Part shown: in pieces, positions 5,848 to 13,259 of the stretch
Position numbering within the stretch: the first letter of the stretch is position 1
How the letters are laid out: every line of letters begins with the position of its first letter
NCBI GenBank assembly: GCA_964615765.1
Contig: CAZTQN010000055.1
Location: 1 to 19,421 of the forward strand
Source of the DNA: CAZTQN01 sp964615765
GTDB lineage: Bacteria; Planctomycetota; Phycisphaerae; Phycisphaerales; UBA1924
Length of the DNA stretch: 19,421 nt
Reading direction: 5' to 3'
Notes under the pieces: model-generated
Database searches by the model: none
The model's input: only the letters and a program-made list of their open reading frames with translations
Told to the model about the DNA's origin: nothing
Made by a program: the position numbers and the translations under genes

Positions 5848-8030
5848 GCCTGGAACCAGTCGCGCAGGAAGTCGAAGATGTCCTGCACGCCCGCGACGCC
5901 GTCGCCGTTGTAATCGCCGCCCGCACCGCCCGCGAAATACGCCGACAGCAGGTCGAAGATGTCCTGCACCGTCTTGGCGCCGTCACGGTTGAAGTCACCC
6001 ACGGCGATCCGCGGCATGAGCAGCATGACCGCGTTGTACGCCTGGTCCGGGCTGGTCGACCCGCCGCTGGCCCCGCTCGGGTCGGCGTACAGACCGTCGT
6101 TGTTGATGTCGTACACGATCTTGGCGCGGAACGCCAAGGCCCCGAGGCTCATCGGGCTGCCGTACGCCACGTTCGCCAGGTTCGCACCCAGCGTGTCCTG
6201 CACGATCGAGGTCGAGAACGTCGAACCCGAGTCGACGCTGTCGGCGTCGGCGATCCCGATGAACTGGATCTGATAGTTCACGTTCGAGTTGCGCCCGAGC
6301 ACCACGTCGCCCAGCGCGGCGACCAGTTCGAGCTGGTACGCGTCGGTCGAGGCGTTGAAGTTGGCCCGCACCAGCCCGGACGTCAGGTTCGGCGTGCCGG
6401 AGGGCGTGTCGAGCGACATGGTCGCCATGAAGTACAGATTCCCGACGCGGTCCATCGCGGCGGAAGAGATGCTGGGCCCGGTGCTCGCCGCGCCGAAGAC
6501 CTCGGTGAAGCGGACGAGGCGCCCGATGGGCGCGAGTTGCCCCGCGGTGTTGCGTCCGAGGATGGCCTTGCCGCCCCCGGCCGCCGCGCCCCCGGTGTGG
6601 GCCGCGATGGTCCACGTCGCCGCCCCGCCGGTGCTGGGCACGCGGGCGACGGCGAGGTAGTTGTTCTCGCTCTGGGGCACGGTGCTCCCGCCGCCGGTCG
6701 CGGCGACAGCCGCGGCGATCACCAGATCGCCCCCGGGCAGCACGGTCATCGCGACCTGCGACGTCCCGCCGCGGAACGACGCCTGGCTGGCGTAGTTTGT
6801 GAACTCGTGATTGCCCAGCGGCGCGAACGCCGCCCCGGGCGAGAAGCCGTCGGTCGGATCGACGATCGCAGTGTCGACGGCGGGCAGGACGATCTGCTGC
6901 GTCACGCCCGTGGCAGCGCCGGCGGACGTAAGCCCGAAGATCTGCACCCCGCGGGTCTTGGTGTTGGTGTCCGTGCGGACCAGCGACGCCGCCGTCGCGA
7001 CGGCCCCGCCGCCGGCGAGCGGCGCGAAGACCTGCGGCGAGACCGAGACCGAACCACGCGGCGAGCCGCCGGGGAACGCCGCCGTCGTCGTCGTGCCCGC
7101 CGCGGTCTCCGCGATCAGGTTCGAAGCAAAGTCGCTCCCCACCAGCACGGGCCGCCCGGCCCCGCCGGCGACGGACTGCGGCAGGATGTTCGGCACCGTC
7201 ATGCTCGTCGGGCTGATGCGCACGCGCGTCGTCGCCGCCGGGTCCGTCGGGCCGCCCTGCGAGATCGTGTTCAGCCCGCCCGTCGAGCGGAGCGCCAGTT
7301 GCACGCGCTGCAGTTCCCGCTGCGAGAGGCGCAGCGGCGTGGTCATGCCGTAGTTGTCCGCGAGGTAATGCAGCGCGCCCTGCTCGTCGATCCCGCCGAC
7401 GCCGAACGACGCCGTGCCCTGGGCGGCGGCGGTCGCCTTGTTGTGGGCCGCGTACCGGCGCGACACGTACACGCGCGACGGGTCGCGCGTCTGGAAGTTG
7501 ATCAGCGCCCCGACCACGTTGTTCTCGTCATCGCCCGAGCCGAAGGCCCCGTCGACGCCCGAGCCGAACTCGTGGAACCCGATCGCCAGCCGCGGCCCGA
7601 ACCGGCCCGCGCCGCTGATGCTCTCCGCCGGCGTCGCGTTGGCGGCGGAGTTCACACCCTCGCCCGCGGTCGTCCACCGCGCATACGGCCCGCTGACGGC
7701 GAACGCCTGCGACGGCAGCAGGCGGTTGCTCACCGTCTGCGCGCCGACCAAGAGGTCGAAGTACCCGCCCGCGTTCGACTTGCTCGCCTTCACCACCGGC
7801 CCGAGCACGAAACCCCCACCCCACGAGCTCGTCCGCGTCGACAGGTCGACGACGTAGTTCACCTGCTGGGTCGAGGGCGACGTCGCGTACGCGTCCAGCG
7901 CGTCGCCGGGGAGCCCGGGCAAGGTGGCCACCGAGTCCTGCCCCGCCGCGACGCCGCACAGGCTCATCACCAGCCCGCACGCCAGGGTGAGACGACGGGC
8001 GACGGCGGTGTCACGACGAGCACGCATCAT
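5844..8030 (-). CDS. Large secreted protein with C-terminal dockerin-like repeats
   Basis: The 728-residue protein begins MMRARR with a signal peptide ending near VAAGQ (about residue 31). The start at 8030 is supported by GGAGG 9 bases upstream. The long middle region is rich in Gly, Ala, Ser, Thr and Val with a beta-strand character and no domain I can name; it lacks an obvious catalytic motif. The last ~54 residues contain two near-identical units, DFNRDGAKTVQDIFDLLSAY and DYNGDGVAGVQDIFDFLRDW. Each carries the D-x-N-x-D-G calcium loop and following helix of type I dockerins. A looser DINNDGLYADPSG loop precedes them. Dockerins in cellulosomes bind cohesins, but no cohesin is present here, and in planctomycetes such tails occur on many secreted proteins with unproven roles. 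Its stop overlaps the start of the zinc-ribbon gene. Confidence 0.82.
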   Translation of the reverse strand: MMRARRDTAVARRLTLACGLVMSLCGVAAGQDSVATLPGLPGDALDAYATSPSTQQVNYVVDLSTRTSSWGGGFVLGPVVKASKSNAGGYFDLLVGAQTVSNRLLPSQAFAVSGPYARWTTAGEGVNSAANATPAESISGAGRFGPRLAIGFHEFGSGVDGAFGSGDDENNVVGALINFQTRDPSRVYVSRRYAAHNKATAAAQGTASFGVGGIDEQGALHYLADNYGMTTPLRLSQRELQRVQLALRSTGGLNTISQGGPTDPAATTRVRISPTSMTVPNILPQSVAGGAGRPVLVGSDFASNLIAETAAGTTTTAAFPGGSPRGSVSVSPQVFAPLAGGGAVATAASLVRTDTNTKTRGVQIFGLTSAGAATGVTQQIVLPAVDTAIVDPTDGFSPGAAFAPLGNHEFTNYASQASFRGGTSQVAMTVLPGGDLVIAAAVAATGGGSTVPQSENNYLAVARVPSTGGAATWTIAAHTGGAAAGGGKAILGRNTAGQLAPIGRLVRFTEVFGAASTGPSISSAAMDRVGNLYFMATMSLDTPSGTPNLTSGLVRANFNASTDAYQLELVAALGDVVLGRNSNVNYQIQFIGIADADSVDSGSTFSTSIVQDTLGANLANVAYGSPMSLGALAFRAKIVYDINNDGLYADPSGASGGSTSPDQAYNAVMLLMPRIAVGDFNRDGAKTVQDIFDLLSAYFAGGAGGDYNGDGVAGVQDIFDFLRDWFQA

Positions 8031-8111
8031 GCTGGCAAGCCTCCGACCCAGGGGCCCGAATCGGCCCGGGGCTACATACCGATTGCGGTAGACGGCCCGC
8101 CTCGGCTCCCG

Positions 8112-8117
8112 AGTTTA
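8112..8117 (-). promoter_or_regulatory. Candidate -10 element (TAAACT) of the dockerin-like gene
   Basis: On the minus strand TAAACT lies 81 bases upstream of the ATG at 8030, inside the 97-base gap after the TPR gene. It shares the TARACT form with three other upstream sites. Between it and the gene is a small hairpin, TACCG-ATTG-CGGTA at 8077-8090. No good -35 is seen. Confidence 0.3.
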
Positions 8118-8127
8118 CCTCAAAATC

Positions 8128-8805
8128 TCAGTTCGACCGGGATTCCGACGCCTGTTCATTCTCGGACGTCCTGAACCGGATTTCCGCCCGCTTGAGCCGC
8201 TCGATCCACCACGGGTCCTTCTCGAGCAAGAGGGCCTTCTTGGCGAACTCCAGCGAGCGGGTGTCCGGGTTGTCGAGCATTTGGTCCACCAGCACGCGCT
8301 GCCGCAGCGCCGGCAGGAAACGGTCATCCCGGGCGATCGCCTGGTCGTACCACTTCCGCGCCTCGCGCAGGTCCCCCTGCTTGTGCCAGAGGGCGCCAAG
8401 GTTGTACAGCGGCCGCGCGTCCGTCGGCGAGAGCTCGCTGGCGGTGATGAACGCCTCGGCGGCCTGCAGATTCTCACCCTTGCGCATGAGCAGCGAGCCC
8501 AGGTTGTTCCACGCCGCCGGAATGTCGCGGTACGACGCGATCGACTCGCGGTACTTCGCGATGGCGATGTCGTCCTTCTCCGCGACCTCGGCCCGCTGCG
8601 CCTCGCGCAGGAGCGCGTACGCGCGGTCGAACGCCTGCGCCTCCGCCGAGCGCGACTCCGACAGTTCTTTCGCCACCCGGTCCGCCGTCGCCCCGGAGCG
8701 CGAACCCCCGCACCCCGCGCCGGCCAGAAGCAGCGCCGCGCCCGCGGCGGCGAGCAGGGTCCATCGGGTCAGGGTCGGGGGTGTCAATCGCATGCGTCGT
8801 TCCAT
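8128..8805 (-). CDS. TPR-repeat putative lipoprotein
   Basis: The 225-residue protein has a signal sequence with a hydrophobic core (residues 16-30) ending in LAGAGC. Cys32 followed by Gly-Gly-Ser suggests lipid attachment, although the lipobox has Gly rather than Leu at -3 and so is atypical. Residues about 80-185 hold roughly three tetratricopeptide repeats, for example AAWNNLGSLLMRKGENLQAA and PLYNLGALWHKQGDLREARK. TPRs bind partner proteins, and type IV pilus pilotins of the PilF/PilW family are TPR lipoproteins that help the secretin reach the outer membrane. It is the last gene of the T2SS-like cluster in direction of transcription, 71 bases after the GspM-like gene, so a pilotin-like or assembly role is a reasonable inference only. 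The second Met at 8793 is an alternative start. Confidence 0.8.
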   Translation of the reverse strand: MERRMRLTPPTLTRWTLLAAAGAALLLAGAGCGGSRSGATADRVAKELSESRSAEAQAFDRAYALLREAQRAEVAEKDDIAIAKYRESIASYRDIPAAWNNLGSLLMRKGENLQAAEAFITASELSPTDARPLYNLGALWHKQGDLREARKWYDQAIARDDRFLPALRQRVLVDQMLDNPDTRSLEFAKKALLLEKDPWWIERLKRAEIRFRTSENEQASESRSN

Positions 8806-8876
8806 GTCGCTCGCTCAAAGGTGCAAGGCCGGTCGGAATGCCGCGGGCCGCGTGATCCCGGCGCGAATGGCGCCGA

Positions 8877-9509
8877 TCACCGCGCGACCGGCTCCTTCTC
8901 CCAGCGTGTGAAGTCGATGTCGACGTTGTACCCGCCCGAGCCCGGCGGGTTGTCGCCCGCGCCGCCGCTCGATGGAGCCGGCGTCGTCGGCACGCCCGTC
9001 GGGCGGATGCTCAGCCGCGCGATCTCCAGCCCGCGGACCTCGGCCTCGGCCCGCTGCAGCCAGCGCAGCAGCGCGACCGGGTCCTGATTCGCGGCCCGCG
9101 CGGTGTACTTCTTCTGCCGCATCGTCCCCGAGCGGGACGACTCGGCGTCCGAGATCGGGCCCGTGCGCTTGAAGCCGGCTTCGTCGGCGAGCCGCTCGAG
9201 CGTCGCCGCCACGCGCGGGTCCGGGTCGACGCCCTGCTGGCTCTCCCGCTCGCGCAGAACCTGTATCTCAGCGCTCAGTCGATCGATCACGGCGACCCGC
9301 TCGCGCTGGCGGACGAGATCCGCAACCGCCGCCGACCGTGCCGAGAACTGCGTCGCCGCGTAAATCCCCGCCCCGATGATCAACAGCACCGCGAGCACGA
9401 CAAGCACGCGCGGGCGGTTGCGGCGTTCGGCGCCGGCGGCGGCCATCATCAGTTCCAGCCGCGCCGCCTCCGCGCGGGCCGCCAGTTGCCGCTGGTCGGA
9501 CTGGTTCAT
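8877..9509 (-). CDS. GspM/PilO-like inner-membrane assembly protein
   Basis: The 210-residue protein starts at ATG 9509, which overlaps the GspL-like stop by four bases (ATGA). A longer frame back to 9602 would lie inside that gene and is rejected. A short basic cytosolic N-terminus precedes one membrane helix at about 34-54 (VLVVLAVLLIIGAGIYAA). Next come a predicted coiled coil (about 58-92, rich in Arg/Glu/Gln) and a small alpha/beta periplasmic domain. This matches the topology of GspM and PilO, which pair with GspL/PilN to link the cytosolic ATPase to the pseudopilus. Sequence similarity alone is weak; the call rests on topology, size and its place after the GspL-like gene. Confidence 0.7.
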   Translation of the reverse strand: MNQSDQRQLAARAEAARLELMMAAAGAERRNRPRVLVVLAVLLIIGAGIYAATQFSARSAAVADLVRQRERVAVIDRLSAEIQVLRERESQQGVDPDPRVAATLERLADEAGFKRTGPISDAESSRSGTMRQKKYTARAANQDPVALLRWLQRAEAEVRGLEIARLSIRPTGVPTTPAPSSGGAGDNPPGSGGYNVDIDFTRWEKEPVAR

Positions 9510-11314
9510 CGCGTCCCTCCCTGCACCGGCGCGGGCAGCGGCCACTGCGCCTGCAGCACGTACTGGCGCTGCGTGCCGAAGGTTGGGATCTGCCCCGTCC
9601 ACGGCAGTTCGCCCGGGGTGGTCTTCAGCCGGTCCAGGATCCGCGGGCCCGTCTCGGCGTCCGGCACCAGCAGCCGCACCGACGCGCTGAACGCCGAAAA
9701 CTCGAACTCCGTCACGCGGATGTCCTTCTCCCCGTCGAGCGCCTTGAGCACCCGCGCGGTCTCGGCGAGCACGGGGCGCGGCGGGCGGATCTTCGCCGCC
9801 GACTCGCGCAGCGATCGCACCCGCGTCTCCAGCACCGCCGCCGGGTCGCGCTCCTTGCTCACGTTGGGCACCAAAGCGTCCAGCGTCTCCAGCAGCTTGG
9901 TCCGGTCGTTCTTCGCCTTCAGCGCCGATTCCGCCGCCCGCTCCGCCGCCAGGCCCAGTTGCCAGCCCAGCGCCCCGATGACCGCGGCGAGCATCACCAG
10001 CGCGATCGCCATCCAGCGGTACATCGAGCGGCTCGTCCGCCCGACACGCCCCGCCAGCGGGACCAGTTCCGTCCGCGAAGACGCCGCGTCGGCGATGGTC
10101 TTGAGGCTCTTGGCGGTCGCCGCGGCGTCGTCATTACCGAGCCCAGCCAGCCGCGCCACCGTCGCACCGATCGGGTCCGGGTGCGTGGTGGAATCCACCG
10201 TGCTGCTGGGCCAGGCCGCGGCGATCCCGCGGGCCAGGGCCGCCGCCCCGTCCGGTCCGCCCCCGCCGCCGCCCAGCGTCGGCGTCGCCAGGCAGACGAC
10301 CCGGCGCGGGCACACGCCCAGTTGCACGCTCCACGACAGCCAATCCATCGTGAGCCGCCCGGCGTCGGCGGGCGTGAACTCCCAGGCCTTCTCCGGCTCG
10401 CCGCCCGAGTCGACAATCCGGCGCGCGCCTTCCAGCGTTTCGCCCGTGCCCGGCGCTTCGGTCGGTAGATCGCGCCGGGCCGCGAGGCGCATCGTGCCAC
10501 CGGCCAGCAAACGCCCCTGCCTGGACCACGCCCAGACCGCCCGCCCGGCCGGGTCGATCAGCACGATCGCGCGCACGCCGCCGGAAGACACAAGCGCATC
10601 GCCGCCCGAGGCTTCGTCCCACGCCTGCGCCATCCCGTGCCACAGCGAGCACACCGTCTCGACTTCCACGCCGCGCTGGTCGAGTTCATCCAGCAGCACG
10701 CGCACCGGCGCATCGGGCACGGCGAGCACGGCGTAGCGGGTCTTCTGGCTCGGGGCCGGCTTGCCCTTGCTCCGGCGCGTCTTCAGCGTCGCCAAACCCT
10801 TGGCCCGCCCGCCCGCGTCGGGCGTCTCGGCGAGCGGGGTCGCGCCGTCCGCGTCCGCTTCGTCAACGTCGGCGAGGGCCTGCACGCTGGTGTCGGCCGG
10901 CGTCGGCGGGCCGCTCTCGCCGGGCGTGGCCATCGCCAGCAGACGCCCGGCCCCCAGGCCCGCGCCGTCGCCCGAGCCGGCGTCCAGCGCGCCCTGCATG
11001 ATCGAGGCTTCGATGACGGCCTGGTCCGCGCTGGGCGCGCTCAGCCACGAGCACACCGACCCGTCCGCATCAACACACACGCGGGCCAGGCGCTTGAGAC
11101 CAAGGTCCGAGAGCGTGTCGGCGATCCACGCGGCGCCGGCCCGCGTCGACGCCAGAGCCGCACCGACGCCGTCCGTCGCCGTGCTGCCGTCGGCGAGCAT
11201 CTGCGGCTCGGGCGCGGTCCACGTGCGGCTCAGCCCCGCCGCCACCAGCCGCATGCGCGCGATGACCGTCCCGCCGAGCGCCCGCTCGATGTAGCAGACG
11301 ACCCCGCCGCTCAT
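9506..11314 (-). CDS. GspL-like (PilM/PilN-type) assembly-platform protein
   Basis: The 602-residue protein starts at ATG 11314 with an ATGA overlap with the GspC-like gene. A large cytosolic part (about 1-430) would correspond to the actin-like domain of GspL or PilM. It is diverged and interrupted by acidic and Ala-rich linkers around residues 115-200, including a basic stretch KTRRSKGKPAPSQK. A single membrane helix lies at about 433-455 (WMAIALVMLAAVIGALGW). It is followed by an amphipathic helix and a PilN-like ferredoxin fold (periplasmic, about 500-595). In the family, GspL recruits the GspE ATPase to the membrane and binds GspM. It is longer than typical GspL (about 400 residues). Identification rests on topology and gene order, so PilM-PilN fusion is an equivalent description. 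Confidence 0.7.
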   Translation of the reverse strand: MSGGVVCYIERALGGTVIARMRLVAAGLSRTWTAPEPQMLADGSTATDGVGAALASTRAGAAWIADTLSDLGLKRLARVCVDADGSVCSWLSAPSADQAVIEASIMQGALDAGSGDGAGLGAGRLLAMATPGESGPPTPADTSVQALADVDEADADGATPLAETPDAGGRAKGLATLKTRRSKGKPAPSQKTRYAVLAVPDAPVRVLLDELDQRGVEVETVCSLWHGMAQAWDEASGGDALVSSGGVRAIVLIDPAGRAVWAWSRQGRLLAGGTMRLAARRDLPTEAPGTGETLEGARRIVDSGGEPEKAWEFTPADAGRLTMDWLSWSVQLGVCPRRVVCLATPTLGGGGGGPDGAAALARGIAAAWPSSTVDSTTHPDPIGATVARLAGLGNDDAAATAKSLKTIADAASSRTELVPLAGRVGRTSRSMYRWMAIALVMLAAVIGALGWQLGLAAERAAESALKAKNDRTKLLETLDALVPNVSKERDPAAVLETRVRSLRESAAKIRPPRPVLAETARVLKALDGEKDIRVTEFEFSAFSASVRLLVPDAETGPRILDRLKTTPGELPWTGQIPTFGTQRQYVLQAQWPLPAPVQGGTR

Positions 11315-12336
11315 TTCCCCTCCGTCGCGTTGTACTTGATCGCTTCGATCAGTTCCGGGTGGTCGTCCGGGTTCACGCCGCTCTGCCGCAGCCGCTCGAA
11401 CGCCTCGTCCGGCGACGCCCCCGGGTTGATCCCATAGTGCCCCAGCATGCGGGCCCGGTCGGCCACGCCCAGATTCCCCTCGCCCATGAGCTTCAGGATT
11501 TTCTCCCCGGCCTCCGGGCCCAGGTTGCGCAGCTGCTCTTCAACACGCCCGCCCCGTGCCCGCTTGGCCGCTTCTTCCGCGGCGATGCGGGCCTGATCGA
11601 ACGTCTGCGGCGAAGGCCGCCCCGGAATCTGGGCCGGGTTCATCCCCGCCTGCGTCATCGCCCCCGGCACGCCCGGCATCCCCGGGTTGCCCGGCAGGTT
11701 CATCCGCGCCACGGGTCGCTTGGGCGGTTCGGTCGGGAACATCGACGCCCGCTCCAGCAGGCGGATATCCCGCCGAAGTCCCGCGTTGTCTTCCAGCGTG
11801 ATCTGCGCCGGCTCGATCTTCACGACCTTGGTCTGCTCGAGCGCGGCCCCTTCGCGCAGCATGTGCTGCTGGTCCTTCACCCGCACCAGCGCGTGCCGCG
11901 ACGTGCCCGACAGGATCGAGCCGAGGTACGCCCACTCCGTGCTGAGCTGCGGCGGGGGCGGCGGCGCGTCGGGCGTCTTGCCCTCTTCCGTCGGCGGTGT
12001 TTCCGGTTCAACGGCCTGCTCGGGCTGCCAGCGCAGCACCGACGTCAGCACGCTCCCCGCTTCGTCGACGGGCATCGCCGGGGCCGGCGTGCTGGGCGGC
12101 GGGGCCGCGTCCACGATCGCCGCCCGCGCCGGCGCCGGCGGGGGGCCGAACTCCCGCGCCAGTGGCAGCGCCACCGCCGCGACCGTCGCGCTCAGCGCCG
12201 CCCCGGCCGCCAGTTGGTACGTCCGCGTCGTTCGTTTCGTGCTGGCCCGATGTGCGTTCATGGTTCGATCAGCCCACCCCGACGCTCGTGCTCCCGGCCC
12301 CCCCAACCTTCCCGCGCCCGCGCGCAGGACATTCAC
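11311..12336 (-). CDS. GspC-like inner-membrane protein without PDZ domain
   Basis: The 341-residue protein starts at GTG 12336, with a GTGA overlap to the GspK-like stop; ATG 12261 (residue 26) is an alternative. A basic N-terminus precedes one membrane helix at about 41-60. Next come a Pro/Ala/Glu-rich linker (about 64-130) and a compact region at about 131-195 that resembles the GspC homology region or PilP fold. It includes YLGSILSGTSRHALVRVKDQ, then HMLREGAAL, VVKIEPAQITLEDNAG and RRDIRLL. In T2SS this region touches the secretin. The usual GspC PDZ or coiled coil is absent. Instead there is a Pro/Gly/Met-rich stretch (about 205-245, with PGNPGMPGVPG) and a charged helical C-terminus (about 246-341). 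Position after gspK instead of first in the operon is unusual. Confidence 0.65.
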   Translation of the reverse strand: MNVLRAGAGRLGGPGARASGWADRTMNAHRASTKRTTRTYQLAAGAALSATVAAVALPLAREFGPPPAPARAAIVDAAPPPSTPAPAMPVDEAGSVLTSVLRWQPEQAVEPETPPTEEGKTPDAPPPPPQLSTEWAYLGSILSGTSRHALVRVKDQQHMLREGAALEQTKVVKIEPAQITLEDNAGLRRDIRLLERASMFPTEPPKRPVARMNLPGNPGMPGVPGAMTQAGMNPAQIPGRPSPQTFDQARIAAEEAAKRARGGRVEEQLRNLGPEAGEKILKLMGEGNLGVADRARMLGHYGINPGASPDEAFERLRQSGVNPDDHPELIEAIKYNATEGK

Positions 12337-13259
12337 TCTAGCGGCAGACTGTCCCAGGAGAGAAATCCGGCGTTCTGATTGAACGTGTCGATCCGCTCGC
12401 TGGCCTCGAACAGCCCGCCCGAGCGGTCGATCAGCCGCCCCGCATCATCCCGCACTTCCGCCACGACCTGCCACAGCGTGTTGCGCGTAACGAGCATGGA
12501 CTCGATCTCGCGGATGTCGTCGGCCTCAAGGCCCTCGTCCATCAGCACGCGCCCGACGCCGCCGGAGGCGAGCGCGCCCGTCGCCCCCCCCACCCCACCC
12601 GCGCCGCCCGTCCCGCCTGCGCCCGCCGCGCCCCCGCGCTCGTTCTCCTCGGCTCGCAGCAGTTCCGCGGCGTAATCCTCGATCGCCGCCGCCGCCTGCC
12701 GCGCCGTCTTCGTGTTCGCCGTCACCGCCAGGCACAGCGCTTCGAGCACCGCCGGCGGGGCCGAGCGGATGCTGATCGACGCGGGCCCGTGCGCCCGCGT
12801 CAAAGGGCCCGGGTCCGCCGCGACCACGCCGGCGAGATCCGGCGGCGGGTTGGTCAGCAGCGCCGCCGTGTCCTGCACGATCTCCCGCCGCCGCCCGCCC
12901 AAGCCCGAGTAGTCGCTCAGCGCCATCCCCTGCGCATCAAAGAAATACACCTCGATCGTCCCCGACCGCGGCATGCGCAGACGGAACGCCAGCCCGTCGG
13001 CCATGATCGAATCCTGCAGGCGTCCCCGGCTGGACTGCATCCACCGGTTCACCAGCTCGCGCAGGCCCGCGCTCTGGTGATACTGGCGATACCCGTTGAT
13101 CTGCCGCGCCATCGCCAGACTGGTGATCGAGTGCCGCTCCAGCAGCACCGCCGCCACCAGCCCCGACACCAGCGCGAGCAGCATCACCAACGGGAAGGCA
13201 AACCCGCGCTCGCGTGCCGCGTTCGCCGCGCCCCGCTGAGCCGACCCCGCCCGCCTCAC
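12333..13259 (-). CDS. gspK: GspK-like minor pseudopilin
   Basis: The 308-residue protein starts at GTG 13259 with a GTGA overlap with the GspJ-like gene. The N-terminus ARERG-FAFPLVMLLALVSG is a prepilin-type leader and hydrophobic helix cut after Gly19. It lacks Glu at +5, as is characteristic of GspK, which caps the pseudopilus tip. The following globular part has an IRSAPPAVLEAL segment and a C-terminal EVYFFDAQG/DYSGLG region similar in style to GspK. A Gly/Ala-rich insert (about residues 210-235) interrupts the helical domain. GspK is normally the largest pseudopilin and binds calcium; no calcium site can be assigned confidently. Confidence 0.75.
   Translation of the reverse strand: MRRAGSAQRGAANAARERGFAFPLVMLLALVSGLVAAVLLERHSITSLAMARQINGYRQYHQSAGLRELVNRWMQSSRGRLQDSIMADGLAFRLRMPRSGTIEVYFFDAQGMALSDYSGLGGRRREIVQDTAALLTNPPPDLAGVVAADPGPLTRAHGPASISIRSAPPAVLEALCLAVTANTKTARQAAAAIEDYAAELLRAEENERGGAAGAGGTGGAGGVGGATGALASGGVGRVLMDEGLEADDIREIESMLVTRNTLWQVVAEVRDDAGRLIDRSGGLFEASERIDTFNQNAGFLSWDSLPLE

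Noticed and set aside
5288..5913. Several short plus-strand frames across the zinc-ribbon gene.
   Set aside because: The minus-strand gene has zinc knuckles, membrane helices and a coupled start; the plus frames lack any motif.
8077..8113. Small inverted repeats (TACCG/CGGTA and CTCGG/CCGAG) after the TPR gene.
   Set aside because: Five-base stems with no T run in the needed direction; not enough to call a terminator.
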